Virus record (IMG/VR): IMGVR_UViG_3300046328_000264
Location: 1-35,953 of that record
Source: a virus
DNA length: 35,953 nucleotides
Strand: one strand, 5' to 3'
In this document: piece by piece, positions 7,909 through 15,002 of the stretch
Layout: each line of letters opens with the position of its first letter
Numbering within the stretch: position 1 is the stretch's first letter
The notes under the pieces: generated by a model
The model's database searches: none
What the model was told of the DNA's origin: nothing
The model's input: the letters and a program-made list of their open reading frames with translations, nothing else
Made by a program: the position numbers and the translations under genes

Positions 7909-8072
7909 TTCTTTTTCCCAACTTCCACATAATAGTTGTCAACCAAATAATCACAGCCTTTCGTTGTTAAAACTCCAATCAACACTCCAAAAATAATCAT
8001 TATTATGAAAAATGATCCCCATCCATCACCCAAATAGCCGCGCTGATATTTCTTTTTAATAGTAGTAGTCAT
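7905..8072 (-). CDS. 55-residue membrane protein
   Basis: A frame with one strong transmembrane helix (about residues 20-36, SFFIIMIIFGVLIGVL) after a basic N-terminus (TTTIKKKYQRG), which predicts an N-in orientation. Start and stop both sit in ATGA overlaps with flanking genes, strongly supporting that it is real despite its size. Function unknown. Confidence 0.65.
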   Translation of the reverse strand: MTTTIKKKYQRGYLGDGWGSFFIIMIIFGVLIGVLTTKGCDYLVDNYYVEVGKKK

Positions 8073-8290
8073 GCTTGCTTACCTTCATTTGTGGATGTAT
8101 TTGCGCAAAAACCTTGGCAGTCTTCGTCTTTATCAACGCCTCCGGTGTACCATGTACGCCTGCACTTTCTAGGTGCATCTTTCCATTCGGTGTTATGGCA
8201 ATAAACCGCATGGTTTTCAACGCGATTGCCATATTTGCAAGGTTGGTCAAAAGCGCTTTCGTCCGATACCAATTCGACTAGGTTAATCAT
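8069..8290 (-). CDS. Cysteine-rich small protein
   Basis: 73 aa with Cys residues in PCKYGNR, VYCHNTEW, RKCRRTWY, EDCQGFCAN, suggesting a metal-bound or disulfide-knotted fold. It is joined by ATGA to both neighbours, which selects it over an overlapping frame at 8056-8250. The C-terminus EGKQA is the same as that of the next upstream gene (AEGKQA), a possible duplication trace. Function unknown. Confidence 0.6.
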   Translation of the reverse strand: MINLVELVSDESAFDQPCKYGNRVENHAVYCHNTEWKDAPRKCRRTWYTGGVDKDEDCQGFCANTSTNEGKQA

Positions 8291-8862
8291 GCTTGCTTCC
8301 CCTCTGCTATGGCTGGTGCTGCTGGTAGTGGCATCCAGTGCGATACTTGTTCAAAATCAAAGTCATCCCAGCCCATGCCAATCTCAACGGTATTGTTTGG
8401 ATAAGTCATAACTGGCGCTTCACGTTGCATAGACCATGTTGTGCAATACGGGTAAGCAGCGCCATATCGGTTCAAAACCCAAACAACACATTCAGTTTCT
8501 GGTTTTGGCAATCGCTCACTCACTGGCATCCACTTGTTTTTTTGAGCCTCCGCAATAGCGTTATCAGCGACGATTCTGCAATCGTTGGCTACTTGCTTTG
8601 CATCGGCTAGTTGTGCTCTAAGCACGCCTGCGACACTCTCTTTAAAGAGTGAGACTTTGATTAGTCTCTCGTTTTCTGCTTCTAGCTCGGTGATGCGGGT
8701 TTGCATTGGCGTGTCATATTGCTTTCTTGCTGCCCAACCCCATGCAAAAAACCCTTGACTATTAAAGTGGTCGCTGACCGTCCATTTTTCGGAGGCTAGT
8801 TTTAGTTTCAGCAAATCCCATGCAATCAGCATAGATGTATTGTCGTGTTCCGCTGTGCTCAT
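8287..8862 (-). CDS. DUF551-containing hypothetical protein
   Basis: 191 aa. The N-terminal part includes a W-rich segment (FFAWGWAARKQ) and a helical coiled-coil-like stretch (TRITELEAENERLIK). The C-terminal part from about residue 110 starts WMPVSERLPKPETECVVWV and ends VSHWMPLPAAP, the boundaries of DUF551, a domain common in phage and plasmid accessory proteins and of unknown role. A second DUF551-type protein is encoded at 12918-13121. It overlaps both neighbours by 4 nt. Confidence 0.75.
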   Translation of the reverse strand: MSTAEHDNTSMLIAWDLLKLKLASEKWTVSDHFNSQGFFAWGWAARKQYDTPMQTRITELEAENERLIKVSLFKESVAGVLRAQLADAKQVANDCRIVADNAIAEAQKNKWMPVSERLPKPETECVVWVLNRYGAAYPYCTTWSMQREAPVMTYPNNTVEIGMGWDDFDFEQVSHWMPLPAAPAIAEGKQA

Positions 8863-9296
8863 TTTGCTAGTCCTTTAATAACTGCGTTGTAGGCTGCCGT
8901 AATGATTAACTTCGCATATTGAGAGAATGCCATGTCTTTGTGATATTCATCAACCATCTCATCCGTAACATCATCAGCCGTTATGGGTGTAAGGGCTTGG
9001 GGTGATGTAGCTTTTAAATGTTTGTCATTTTCAGCGCCGACAAAGCTAACCCAGCGGCCTTGCAAGTCGTGCTTTAAGTTCTGCAATGATGTGATATTTC
9101 CAACGCTATTGAAGTTCAGCTTTACGCGCATACCGTCAAGTAGGTATTCCACTGGCTCTGCACTAAACATAGGTAGAGATTGCAGTATGTTAATCACATC
9201 TTTAACAAGCGAAACTTCATCAATTGCTAAATCCTCATTTAGCTTAGAAAGTATTTCATCACGCTCTACTGTGGTCATTATTAGTTTGTCAGTCAT
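8859..9296 (-). CDS. Hypothetical early protein
   Basis: 145 aa, acidic, without Cys clusters or hydrophobic segments. The last ~45 residues (ITADDVTDEMVDEYHKDMAFSQYAKLIITAAYNAVIKG) resemble a helical module seen at the end of several phage early proteins (pattern ITxxMVxxAxxA...). It overlaps its neighbours by 4 nt in the same operon. Function unknown. Confidence 0.65.
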   Translation of the reverse strand: MTDKLIMTTVERDEILSKLNEDLAIDEVSLVKDVINILQSLPMFSAEPVEYLLDGMRVKLNFNSVGNITSLQNLKHDLQGRWVSFVGAENDKHLKATSPQALTPITADDVTDEMVDEYHKDMAFSQYAKLIITAAYNAVIKGLAK

Positions 9297-9460
9297 TTCA
9301 AATCCTTTTTAATAGCCTCATCAATCAATCGCTTTATCCAAATATCAGCGCCACGTTTCTCAAACTCTGGTTTAAGTTCTAGTGGCAACCTAAGACGCAC
9401 AACAAAAGTAGGCGGGGTAGGCGGTCTACCTGCTCCTATTCGTTTACCGCCGCTGGTCAT
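9293..9460 (-). CDS. Small basic protein, ribbon-helix-helix-like
   Basis: 55 aa from the internal ATG at 9460, chosen because the longer upstream frame is a shadow of the overlapping gene. The sequence (GGKRIGAGRPP, then VVRLRLPLELKPEFEKRGADIWIKRLIDEA) has the short beta strand followed by helices typical of small RHH-type DNA-binding proteins. It could be an early regulator. It overlaps the end of the upstream PAPS-reductase-like gene by 17 nt. Confidence 0.55.
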   Translation of the reverse strand: MTSGGKRIGAGRPPTPPTFVVRLRLPLELKPEFEKRGADIWIKRLIDEAIKKDLK

Positions 9461-9821
9461 TAGTATTCGTTCTCGATCGCCACGAAGTTGTCTCCAACAT
9501 TCCCACCATGGATGCAAGATGCACAATTTTGGCCTGCAAGTGGTTCGTTGTAGTGCAGGGAGCACCCTGTATGCCACTAATGTATTTTCTGCGCTCAATA
9601 ACCGCATGTACGGAGCCGTTGTATTCGGATGCAATCAAGTTTGTTATTGGGTGACCAAACCATTTCTCGCAATCAGCAGCAAACCTATCATTGTCTGAAT
9701 GCTCTTCCCTCACAACACATCTAGCTATTACTACGTTTTTGTTTCCGTATTTCGCCAAGGTAAGTTTGGTAGCAACTGCACTAGCAGCTCCGCACGAAAA
9801 CCAAGATATTATTCTGTTCAT
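9444..9821 (-). CDS. PAPS reductase / adenine nucleotide alpha-hydrolase-like protein, C-terminally truncated
   Basis: 125 aa. The start WFSCGAASAVATKLTLAKYG contains the SxGxxS PP-loop of this superfamily, and VVIARCVVREEHSDNDRFAADC, ITNLIASEYNGSV, RRKYISGIQGAPCT follow as in phage relatives of about twice this length. The relatives continue with a second half that ends near a Cys pair; here the protein instead ends in an unrelated 30-residue tail after GAPCT. Another frame over the same bases contains NCASC, so a frameshift or deletion is possible. Possible roles include sulfur chemistry or DNA modification; activity is doubtful if truncated. Confidence 0.75.
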   Translation of the reverse strand: MNRIISWFSCGAASAVATKLTLAKYGNKNVVIARCVVREEHSDNDRFAADCEKWFGHPITNLIASEYNGSVHAVIERRKYISGIQGAPCTTTNHLQAKIVHLASMVGMLETTSWRSRTNTNDQRR

Positions 9822-10858
9822 AGCAACCCCATCTCTTTAAGCAAAGCAATCACATCTTCACGGCTACCTGTCCATGTTGGTTGCTTGGGGCGAAGTTCGT
9901 ATCGACCGCGACTAGAATCAGAATCAAAATCACCGCCAACATTCACCCATGCACCCGTAGGTGTAGTAAACCAAACATCATGCGTCTCTCTCTTCGCCTT
10001 CCACTCAGCCGCTGCCTGCTCAGGTGTGACCATATTGCCGTCTAGTTTGATGGTGGCTTTGGTGCGATAGGTGTAAGTGCCTTTACCATCAAAATCTAAA
10101 TTCCAACTCCCTGCTTTGATTGCGGTAGGGTAATGCCAATCAGCCGTACCACCCAGCTTACGCTGCAACGCCTGCGCCTCAGTCCTCAACATCCTGATAG
10201 CTGTATCACCGTCTTTTGAAACGTAGCAGCTTATGTCTGTGCAGTGGTATTCGTATTCAGGGTGAAATTCAGGAGCGCCGAAGCAATTAATGAGCGGCAG
10301 CTTTGGTACTTTATGTTGCCACAAGTAAAAATGTCTAGTATCGTCTCTGACTTGCTTGGCATACTCAACGCGAAGGGCGGCATGTTTGTCCACTGGCTCA
10401 GGCGGCGCTTGCTTGATGGCGCGGTATTTTACCTTCCAGCTATTATCTGATTCCTCGTACCCACAACCGTAAAAGCACGTAATCCAATTAGTCCAGGGCG
10501 CATTATTTTTGCTATATTTATACTCAGCATTCTCCACCCCAAGCTCTCGCGCCTGTGCAGCAGTGATGTATTCGCTTTCTTGCTGCGATTCACGTAGTTT
10601 TTGTTTATCAATAAATGACGTTGGGGTGTACCATGCGCTGCCTTCGTTTCCTTGCTGCTCTGCTAGGGCTATTTCAATGGCTTTGTTGGCAAGATTTGCT
10701 TGATGCTCACGTCCAAACGAATAAGCCGTCATCCAGTTCATCCATGCATATCTCGCCACTTCATCCAGATAGTGACCGTCTGCATCTTTGTTTAGATTAA
10801 GCTCAAGGTTTGATTCTTCAAAATGTGCTTGAATTTTTGTCATTTGTTGAATAGTCAT
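9818..10858 (-). CDS. Large hypothetical early protein
   Basis: 346 aa and the largest unassigned early gene. The N-terminal segment (DEVARYAWMNWMTAYSFGREHQ) resembles the W-rich segment of the DUF551 protein. A helical middle follows, then modules rich in Trp and Tyr (NNAPWTNWITCFYGCGYEES, SWKVKYRAIKQ, and near the end DVWFTTPTGAWVNVG...RYELRPK), a composition typical of mosaic phage early proteins built from short variable cassettes. The upstream gap to ssb (10859-10991) holds a purine-rich signal AGAGAGAATGAA before the ATG but no other gene I can support. Confidence 0.7.
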   Translation of the reverse strand: MTIQQMTKIQAHFEESNLELNLNKDADGHYLDEVARYAWMNWMTAYSFGREHQANLANKAIEIALAEQQGNEGSAWYTPTSFIDKQKLRESQQESEYITAAQARELGVENAEYKYSKNNAPWTNWITCFYGCGYEESDNSWKVKYRAIKQAPPEPVDKHAALRVEYAKQVRDDTRHFYLWQHKVPKLPLINCFGAPEFHPEYEYHCTDISCYVSKDGDTAIRMLRTEAQALQRKLGGTADWHYPTAIKAGSWNLDFDGKGTYTYRTKATIKLDGNMVTPEQAAAEWKAKRETHDVWFTTPTGAWVNVGGDFDSDSSRGRYELRPKQPTWTGSREDVIALLKEMGLL

Positions 10859-10991
10859 TTCATTCTCTCTTTAGTTAATAAAAACCTGTCTTAAATTCCG
10901 CTCGTATGATTAAGGCCAGCGGTTTGCGCTAAGAGCGTTGTCAGACATTGCAACATCGGTTAATGTTTTTGGTGGTTGGCCTTCAAGGGAT

Positions 10992-11435
10992 TTAAAAAGG
11001 AATGTCATCATCCATATCGTCAAACCCACTACCTGCTGGCTTTTGCGGTGCTTTAGGCGCTGCATTTTGTGGACGTGGTGCGCTAGGTGCGGCTTCACTA
11101 TCACGACCGCCTAGCAGCTGCATTTCAGTGGCGATGATGTCGCAAGTGTTTTGCTCGTGTCCGTCTTTATTGGTAAATTTGCCGTATTTCAAGCGCCCTT
11201 CAATGTAAATCGGGCTGCCTTTTTTGACGTATTGCCCGACAATTTCAGCCAACTTATCAAAGAATTGGACACGATGCCATTCTGTCGTCTCGATAGATTC
11301 GCCTGATTGCTTATCTTTACGGCGTGATGTAGTGGCAATGCTGATGCTACAAGCGGCTTTACCGTCTGGTAAGTAGCGTAACTCAGGGTCTTTGCCAACG
11401 TTGCCTACTAGAATTGTTTTGTTTACTGATGCCAT
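10992..11435 (-). CDS. ssb: Single-stranded DNA-binding protein
   Basis: 147 aa with the full OB-fold pattern of bacterial SSB: MASVNKTILVGNVGKDPELRY, SIATTSRRKDKQSGE, TEWHRVQFFDKLAEI, KKGSPIYIEGRLKYGKF. A Pro/Ala-rich linker follows and the protein ends with the acidic tip DDMDDDIPF that binds partner proteins. It coats ssDNA during phage replication and recombination. It lies 3 nt after recT, so the pair is probably co-translated and acts together in annealing. Confidence 0.97.
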   Translation of the reverse strand: MASVNKTILVGNVGKDPELRYLPDGKAACSISIATTSRRKDKQSGESIETTEWHRVQFFDKLAEIVGQYVKKGSPIYIEGRLKYGKFTNKDGHEQNTCDIIATEMQLLGGRDSEAAPSAPRPQNAAPKAPQKPAGSGFDDMDDDIPF

Positions 11436-11438
11436 TTT

Positions 11439-12428
11439 TTAGTCCTTTGGTAATGAATTTTTATGTTTTGTGAGTGCCGACCTCACGTTTGATGGCAAGT
11501 GATACCATGCGCCCATTTTCTCGCTATTGTCGGTTAGCCCTGTATATTCGTCATAAGCACCGATAACATCGTCTGCATTGAATCGGTCAGTTACTGCGTT
11601 AACAACTGCCATAACGATGTTTTGACGCTCTTGAGTTAAGCTGTCAAACTCTTCTTTCATAGCGTCACGCCCACTGATTTTAGGTACTGCTGGTTTTTCT
11701 TTTTCGGACTCGGATATTGATGCTAACCCCTCGCCATTTTCAGTGTTTAAGTGGTGAATAGCATTCTCTAGGCGCTCAGTCTTAGGCCAGTATTTGTAAG
11801 CCTGTTTTACGCAGGTTTTTTTAATCATTTCGCCTTCGTCAGTCCCCCATGGGCCGGGGCTGTTTGCTTTCTTGGCAATCCATGACTTCCAAGCGCTCGA
11901 ACGGTCACGGATTGCGTAAGCCTCATCAATCGTCATGGTATGCGTTAAATATTCGTCGTGAATGGTTTTAATCGTGACATACACGCCAACAACTAACCCC
12001 CGCTCTTTGCTGAATGGGTTAAAAGTATGGCTAGGCGCTTTGTCCAGCCCATTCAATGCAAAGGTATCTAGCTCGTGAACCAGCGCCGCCTGCGCCCATT
12101 TAACCGAGCCTGTAGCCTGTGCCAAGTCCATCAAGCCCATGTAGCTAATGTCTAGACAGATTTTGTTATCGCGTGGAACTAGATACGCTTGCTTTTTTGC
12201 AGGGTTCAAACTGATGCCAATAGCTGCAATATTAACAACAGCGTCCACAACGGCTTGGCGATTGTTTTGTGCTGCCTTCATCATGTAATCGTTTTTACCA
12301 AGCTGCTGAATTGCAAAGCCAGCTTCACGGTCAAAACTGATTGAACGGTCAACTAATGCGCCGTCGAACTGGTCGCGGCTTGCGTAAATATCGCCACTGA
12401 TAACGCTTAGTGCGTTTGCTGTACTCAT
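11439..12428 (-). CDS. recT: RecT-family single-strand annealing protein
   Basis: 329 aa. The core (FAIQQLGKNDYMMKAAQNN, VVNIAAIGISLNPAKKQAYLVPRD, CLDISYMGLMDLAQATGSV, GPWGTDEGEMIKKTCVKQAYKYWPKT) is the RecT/RecT-like signature. These proteins anneal complementary strands and support phage recombination and concatemer repair. A partner exonuclease (RecE/Exo type) was not found among the neighbours. The C-terminus beyond about residue 240 is a helical extension. SSB is encoded directly downstream. Confidence 0.95.
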   Translation of the reverse strand: MSTANALSVISGDIYASRDQFDGALVDRSISFDREAGFAIQQLGKNDYMMKAAQNNRQAVVDAVVNIAAIGISLNPAKKQAYLVPRDNKICLDISYMGLMDLAQATGSVKWAQAALVHELDTFALNGLDKAPSHTFNPFSKERGLVVGVYVTIKTIHDEYLTHTMTIDEAYAIRDRSSAWKSWIAKKANSPGPWGTDEGEMIKKTCVKQAYKYWPKTERLENAIHHLNTENGEGLASISESEKEKPAVPKISGRDAMKEEFDSLTQERQNIVMAVVNAVTDRFNADDVIGAYDEYTGLTDNSEKMGAWYHLPSNVRSALTKHKNSLPKD

Positions 12429-12491
12429 AAATCTCCCTGTTAAAACTAAAATTATGCCGTTGTTTTTGTAAATGTCTCTAGGTACTTACCC

Positions 12492-12611
12492 TTAGTCACC
12501 AAAATGCGCATGAGCTAATAAAATTAGCCCTAACGCGCAAGCAACGCCTATGTGTAAATGTGGCGATACTACTATTAATGCGGCTAAGCATTTAAATTTG
12601 CTGTCTGTCAT
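12492..12611 (-). CDS. 39-residue membrane peptide
   Basis: The frame begins in an ATGA overlap with the gene upstream and ends 63 nt before recT. It encodes a short polar N-terminus, then one hydrophobic segment (about residues 20-35, HIGVACALGLILLAHA). Translational coupling argues for expression. Function unknown. Confidence 0.5.
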   Translation of the reverse strand: MTDSKFKCLAALIVVSPHLHIGVACALGLILLAHAHFGD

Positions 12612-12916
12612 AGTGTCTTACTTATTTCAGCGGCTGCTCGGACAATAGCTAGTCTGGTTGCTGCGTAGTGGTCATCGCCTGTTTCATCAGAAAATACCAT
12701 TACCTCATTGGCTTCCGATGTAGATGCTACAGACAGCGCCTTGGATGTATCTATCCTCATTTCCAGCGTCACAGCCAATCTAAGCGCATCACCATCGTCT
12801 GTGAGTGGATTCCAATTGCCGTGGCAATCACGCACCCAGTCCAATGGATAGCTAATGCGTGGACAATCTGGAAAATAAGCCTTAGCAGCAAGCTCTAGCA
12901 TTTCAATGTCTGTCAT
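12608..12916 (-). CDS. Hypothetical phage early protein
   Basis: 102 aa from the ATG at 12916 (AGGA at correct distance), preferred over a longer frame from 12985. The pattern W-N-P-L-T-D-D-G-D-A-L-R-L-A-V is a widespread signature of small early phage proteins of unknown role; the C-terminus DDHYAATRLAIVRAAAEIS is also typical. It overlaps the next gene by 4 nt. Confidence 0.75.
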   Translation of the reverse strand: MTDIEMLELAAKAYFPDCPRISYPLDWVRDCHGNWNPLTDDGDALRLAVTLEMRIDTSKALSVASTSEANEVMVFSDETGDDHYAATRLAIVRAAAEISKTL

Positions 12917-12917
12917 A

Positions 12918-13121
12918 TCAATCCTTTGTTGGTGGTGCTGGTAGTGGCATCCAGTGGGTAGCTCCACTGGGTAGAGTTGCACCATCGAAATAAAAATTTA
13001 GCATTGTCGATATTGTTCGGTGGAGTGACCTGTATCTTCCGCTACCAATAACGTTTCCAACGCAAAGTAATATTGGTTCGCCATCCTTCGGCGCTGTCTC
13101 AATAGGTTGCCATTCGTTCAT
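12918..13121 (-). CDS. DUF551-type small protein
   Basis: 67 aa from the ATG at 13121, which forms an ATGA overlap with the preceding gene's stop and has GGTGGA upstream. It begins MNEWQPIETAPKDGEPILLC and ends THWMPLPAPP, a complete minimal DUF551 unit. DNA encoding the C-terminus shares a near-identical stretch with the DUF551 gene at 8287-8862. Function unknown. Confidence 0.75.
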   Translation of the reverse strand: MNEWQPIETAPKDGEPILLCVGNVIGSGRYRSLHRTISTMLNFYFDGATLPSGATHWMPLPAPPTKD

Positions 13122-13309
13122 AAGTTCCACCATGTTAAAAAATAAAGTAAACCAACAGCGCCCAAAATCACGCCAATAACCCAGATAGCAATCATTGCTA
13201 AAAAGTCTTGGCTATATCCAAGCGGCGGCGCGTCTACCTTGGGCATGTAATTAGGCGGCGTTTCAGGCTTTGCCATTAGTCGATTGGATTCGTACTCAGA
13301 GCGGTTCAT
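13118..13309 (-). CDS. Small membrane protein
   Basis: 63 aa with a Pro-rich soluble N-terminus (KPETPPNYMPKVDAPPLG) and one transmembrane helix at the C-terminus (about residues 37-59, FLAMIAIWVIGVILGAVGLL). It overlaps both neighbours by 4 nt. The topology (cytoplasmic N-terminus, C-terminal anchor) differs from the lysis proteins. Function unknown. Confidence 0.65.
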   Translation of the reverse strand: MNRSEYESNRLMAKPETPPNYMPKVDAPPLGYSQDFLAMIAIWVIGVILGAVGLLYFLTWWNL

Positions 13310-13632
13310 TTAACGCCTCTTTTCACTGCATCAATCACGCATAGGGCGGCGGCTTTTTCGATTGAATCGGCTTTGTATTGCTTTGTCCCGTATTCTTCAA
13401 AAGCCATATTCACATTGTGTCGAATAAACAGCCCCCACCTCTTACAAATAGCCACAAAGATAACGGGGTCGCGGTAGTCGAATTCTTTGCTATAGCCGTA
13501 CCCTTGGTAGCTGCACAACACAATGCCGTCAACAATGAAGCCAGTTTTTGAAGTTTTTATCCATTCAAAAGGGCTGAGTTCAGCCCACCCCATAGCCTTA
13601 GCTAGTTCAATATTGATTTCCAAGTCGCTCAT
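13306..13632 (-). CDS. Hypothetical early protein
   Basis: 108 aa, soluble. It begins SDLEINIELAKAMGWAELSPF and ends IEKAAALCVIDAVKRGVK. The frame of LAKAMGW...PV(I)FxxICKRW...H...SIxKAAALCVIxAV resembles small phage proteins that contain a DUF2591-like fold, but I cannot assign it firmly. It overlaps its neighbours by 4 nt. Confidence 0.65.
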   Translation of the reverse strand: MSDLEINIELAKAMGWAELSPFEWIKTSKTGFIVDGIVLCSYQGYGYSKEFDYRDPVIFVAICKRWGLFIRHNVNMAFEEYGTKQYKADSIEKAAALCVIDAVKRGVK

Positions 13633-13886
13633 TTAGTAGTCTCCAATACTGGAACATTCGCATAAGTAACGTCTCTGATTTTGATTTTCTTACCGCTAAT
13701 CTGCTGCGAGTAATCAGCAATCGCACCCTCTGGCGACTTGCTATTGCCGTATGCACTTCTTAAAATGCATGTGTCTTCGCAAACTTCAACACGCTCAAAA
13801 GAACACGTCCATCGATTGTTTTGCTGAGGATAACGAGTTAATTTAATCTCTAAATCCATGCAATCTGCATAATCATAAATATTCAT
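13629..13886 (-). CDS. Hypothetical early protein
   Basis: 85 aa with a beta-rich pattern (MDLEIKLTRYPQQNNRWTCSFERVEVCEDTCILRSAYGNSKSPEG, cut here) and IADYSQQISGKKIKI near the end. Three Cys lie close together. This form is common in early phage operons but has no known function. It overlaps neighbours by 4 nt. Confidence 0.6.
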   Translation of the reverse strand: MNIYDYADCMDLEIKLTRYPQQNNRWTCSFERVEVCEDTCILRSAYGNSKSPEGAIADYSQQISGKKIKIRDVTYANVPVLETTK

Positions 13887-14137
13887 TTCAGGCTCACTTT
13901 CTGAATTGATTTGCCCGCTCTAGTGGTATCACCTCCAAACCACCATGCATGGCATGTTTTATCTGTAACCTTCTTAGCCATCGTCTCAGCTATATCAGAT
14001 TGACCAAGCGCATATCCCGCCGCAAAGCCGTCTTTGTGTGTGTCGGCTAGTTCTGTATCGTGCATTTTCTCAAGCCCGATAATCATGCATACCGCAATAA
14101 ATCCAACGGCTAGGGTGCTTCCGACTGGTGCTTTCAT
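13883..14137 (-). CDS. Hypothetical protein with N-terminal membrane segment
   Basis: 84 aa. Residues 6-22 (GSTLAVGFIAVCMIIGL) form a probable transmembrane anchor or signal; the rest is soluble with HKDGFAAGYALGQSDI, a Gly/Ala pattern shared by many small phage proteins. Two later features, CHAWWFGG and a Lys-rich end, have no match I recognise. Confidence 0.6.
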   Translation of the reverse strand: MKAPVGSTLAVGFIAVCMIIGLEKMHDTELADTHKDGFAAGYALGQSDIAETMAKKVTDKTCHAWWFGGDTTRAGKSIQKVSLK

Positions 14138-14337
14138 GCTTTCCCCTCTGCTTTTGCTATGGTTGCGCGGGCTTTTAGTAAAGCAGGGTTTTCGCTGCTA
14201 GCTTCGTATTGATAAGACTCAACCATGTCGCGCAAAGCCTCTAGCAACTCTGAATTAATCGCTTTCAGCTTTTCAACTTTTAGCAACTCACGCGCTGCCT
14301 TGTCGCCAGCCGCTGCTTCTTGTGGTGTATCAATCAT
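14134..14337 (-). CDS. Small helical hypothetical protein
   Basis: 67 aa from the ATG at 14337, favoured by AGGAG 9 nt upstream over a start at 14364 lying inside the preceding gene. It is almost entirely helical and charged (LLKVEKLKAINSELLEALRDMVE, cut here), with the terminal ARATIAKAEGKA common to small phage proteins of the DUF4406-neighbour type. Function unknown. Confidence 0.65.
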   Translation of the reverse strand: MIDTPQEAAAGDKAARELLKVEKLKAINSELLEALRDMVESYQYEASSENPALLKARATIAKAEGKA

Positions 14338-14608
14338 GAGTAGTATCTCCTCTAACAAATCCAAATTTACGGTCTAACACTTCGTTTTCAGCTTGTCGCG
14401 CTGCTCCTGCTTCACGTTGTCGCTGGTAGTAATTGCAATCATCAATCAAGTCGTCAGCAAAACCAAAAAAGAAAGCGTTTTTTTCATGTTGACTAAAATC
14501 CGTACTAGACTTTACTTTTTCATTCACAGCCTCAAGCAAAGCCGTCAATTCCTCTAGCGTCAGATTCTTGACCGCTGATAGCGCTTCAAGTGTTGTGTTG
14601 ATTCTCAT
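14330..14608 (-). CDS. First gene of leftward early operon, hypothetical
   Basis: 92 aa with AAGGGGAT before the ATG. It is helical and acidic: LEALSAVKNLTLEELTALLE, FGFADDLIDDCNYYQRQR, then EVLDRKFGFVRGDTTHD. No homologous family is recognised. As the promoter-proximal gene behind a structured leader, it is a good candidate for an early regulator or host takeover protein. Confidence 0.6.
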   Translation of the reverse strand: MRINTTLEALSAVKNLTLEELTALLEAVNEKVKSSTDFSQHEKNAFFFGFADDLIDDCNYYQRQREAGAARQAENEVLDRKFGFVRGDTTHD

Positions 14609-14634
14609 GTATCCCCTTTGTTGATTGAAAATAA

Positions 14635-14784
14635 GTGTTTTTAGTTGGGCGGCTGGACTATTCCCCAGCTTGGCTTACTGTGCGGTTTCAGGTCGGTAAT
14701 AGCTCTTCTTTGCCTCCGCAGCTCAACATACCCCCTGTGCATGGCTTAGTGACAACCCCCATGCAAGCGCCCAACTAAAAACAC
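14635..14784 (-). ncRNA. Structured leader RNA of the leftward operon
   Basis: Bases 14635-14651 (GTGTTTTTAGTTGGGCG on the plus strand) and 14768-14784 are perfect reverse complements, giving a 17-bp closing helix. On the minus-strand transcript, inner hairpins are TGCATGG/CCATGCA, TGCGG/CCGCA and GCTGG/CCAGC. It lies in the 5' leader, ending 26 nt before the first gene's start codon and its Shine-Dalgarno. No U-tract follows, so it is not a simple terminator. Its position recalls the put antitermination RNAs of phage HK022, or a stability or translation element, but no family match is claimed. Confidence 0.6.
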
Positions 14785-14897
14785 TCTATATCGCAAAACT
14801 CACATCACTACTAGTAGCTAGACCCCCGTCACCATCAATTCGGTTAAAGCATGTATCGGTTGCTTTAGGTCGTATCGTTTGTTTGTGCGATGTAGTT

Positions 14898-14925
14898 ATT
14901 GTATAGCAAAGTTGAATGACTGCAA
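14898..14925 (-). promoter_or_regulatory. Leftward early promoter candidate
   Basis: Minus-strand -35 TTGCAG (14920-14925) and -10 TACAAT (14898-14903) with a 16-nt spacer. Transcription would start near 14891 and produce a ~280-nt leader holding the structured RNA. The remainder of 14785-14897 shows a CTACTAGTAG palindrome and no gene. Confidence 0.5.
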
Positions 14926-14984
14926 CAACTATTTTCAACTAAAAACCCTAATAGGGAAACTACCTAGTTGTAAATGTTGTTATA
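14921..14984. promoter_or_regulatory. Operator-like inverted repeats around a central palindrome
   Basis: The minus strand of 14921-14940 reads AGTTGAAAATAGTTGTTGCA and the plus strand of 14966-14984 reads AGTTGTAAATGTTGTTATA, a near-identical element overlapping each facing promoter's -35 region. Exactly between them lies CCCTAATAGGG (14946-14956). This symmetrical layout is that of a bidirectional operator, probably bound by the adjacent Cro-like protein. Confidence 0.5.
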
Positions 14985-14996
14985 CCGTAGTAGAAT
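14968..14996 (+). promoter_or_regulatory. Rightward early promoter
   Basis: TTGTAA (14968-14973), 17-nt spacer, TAGAAT (14991-14996). The expected start site falls at or next to the ATG at 15003, so the first message may be leaderless. Confidence 0.65.
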
Positions 14997-15002
14997 TCAC
15001 GC

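Noticed and set aside
8056-8250. 64-aa minus-strand frame
   Set aside because: It overlaps the 8069-8290 gene in another frame, and only the latter makes ATGA junctions with both neighbours.
10910-11104. 64-aa minus-strand frame over the end of ssb
   Set aside because: It lies mainly over the SSB C-terminus in another frame and has no ribosome binding site; its few unique codons are in an intergenic gap.
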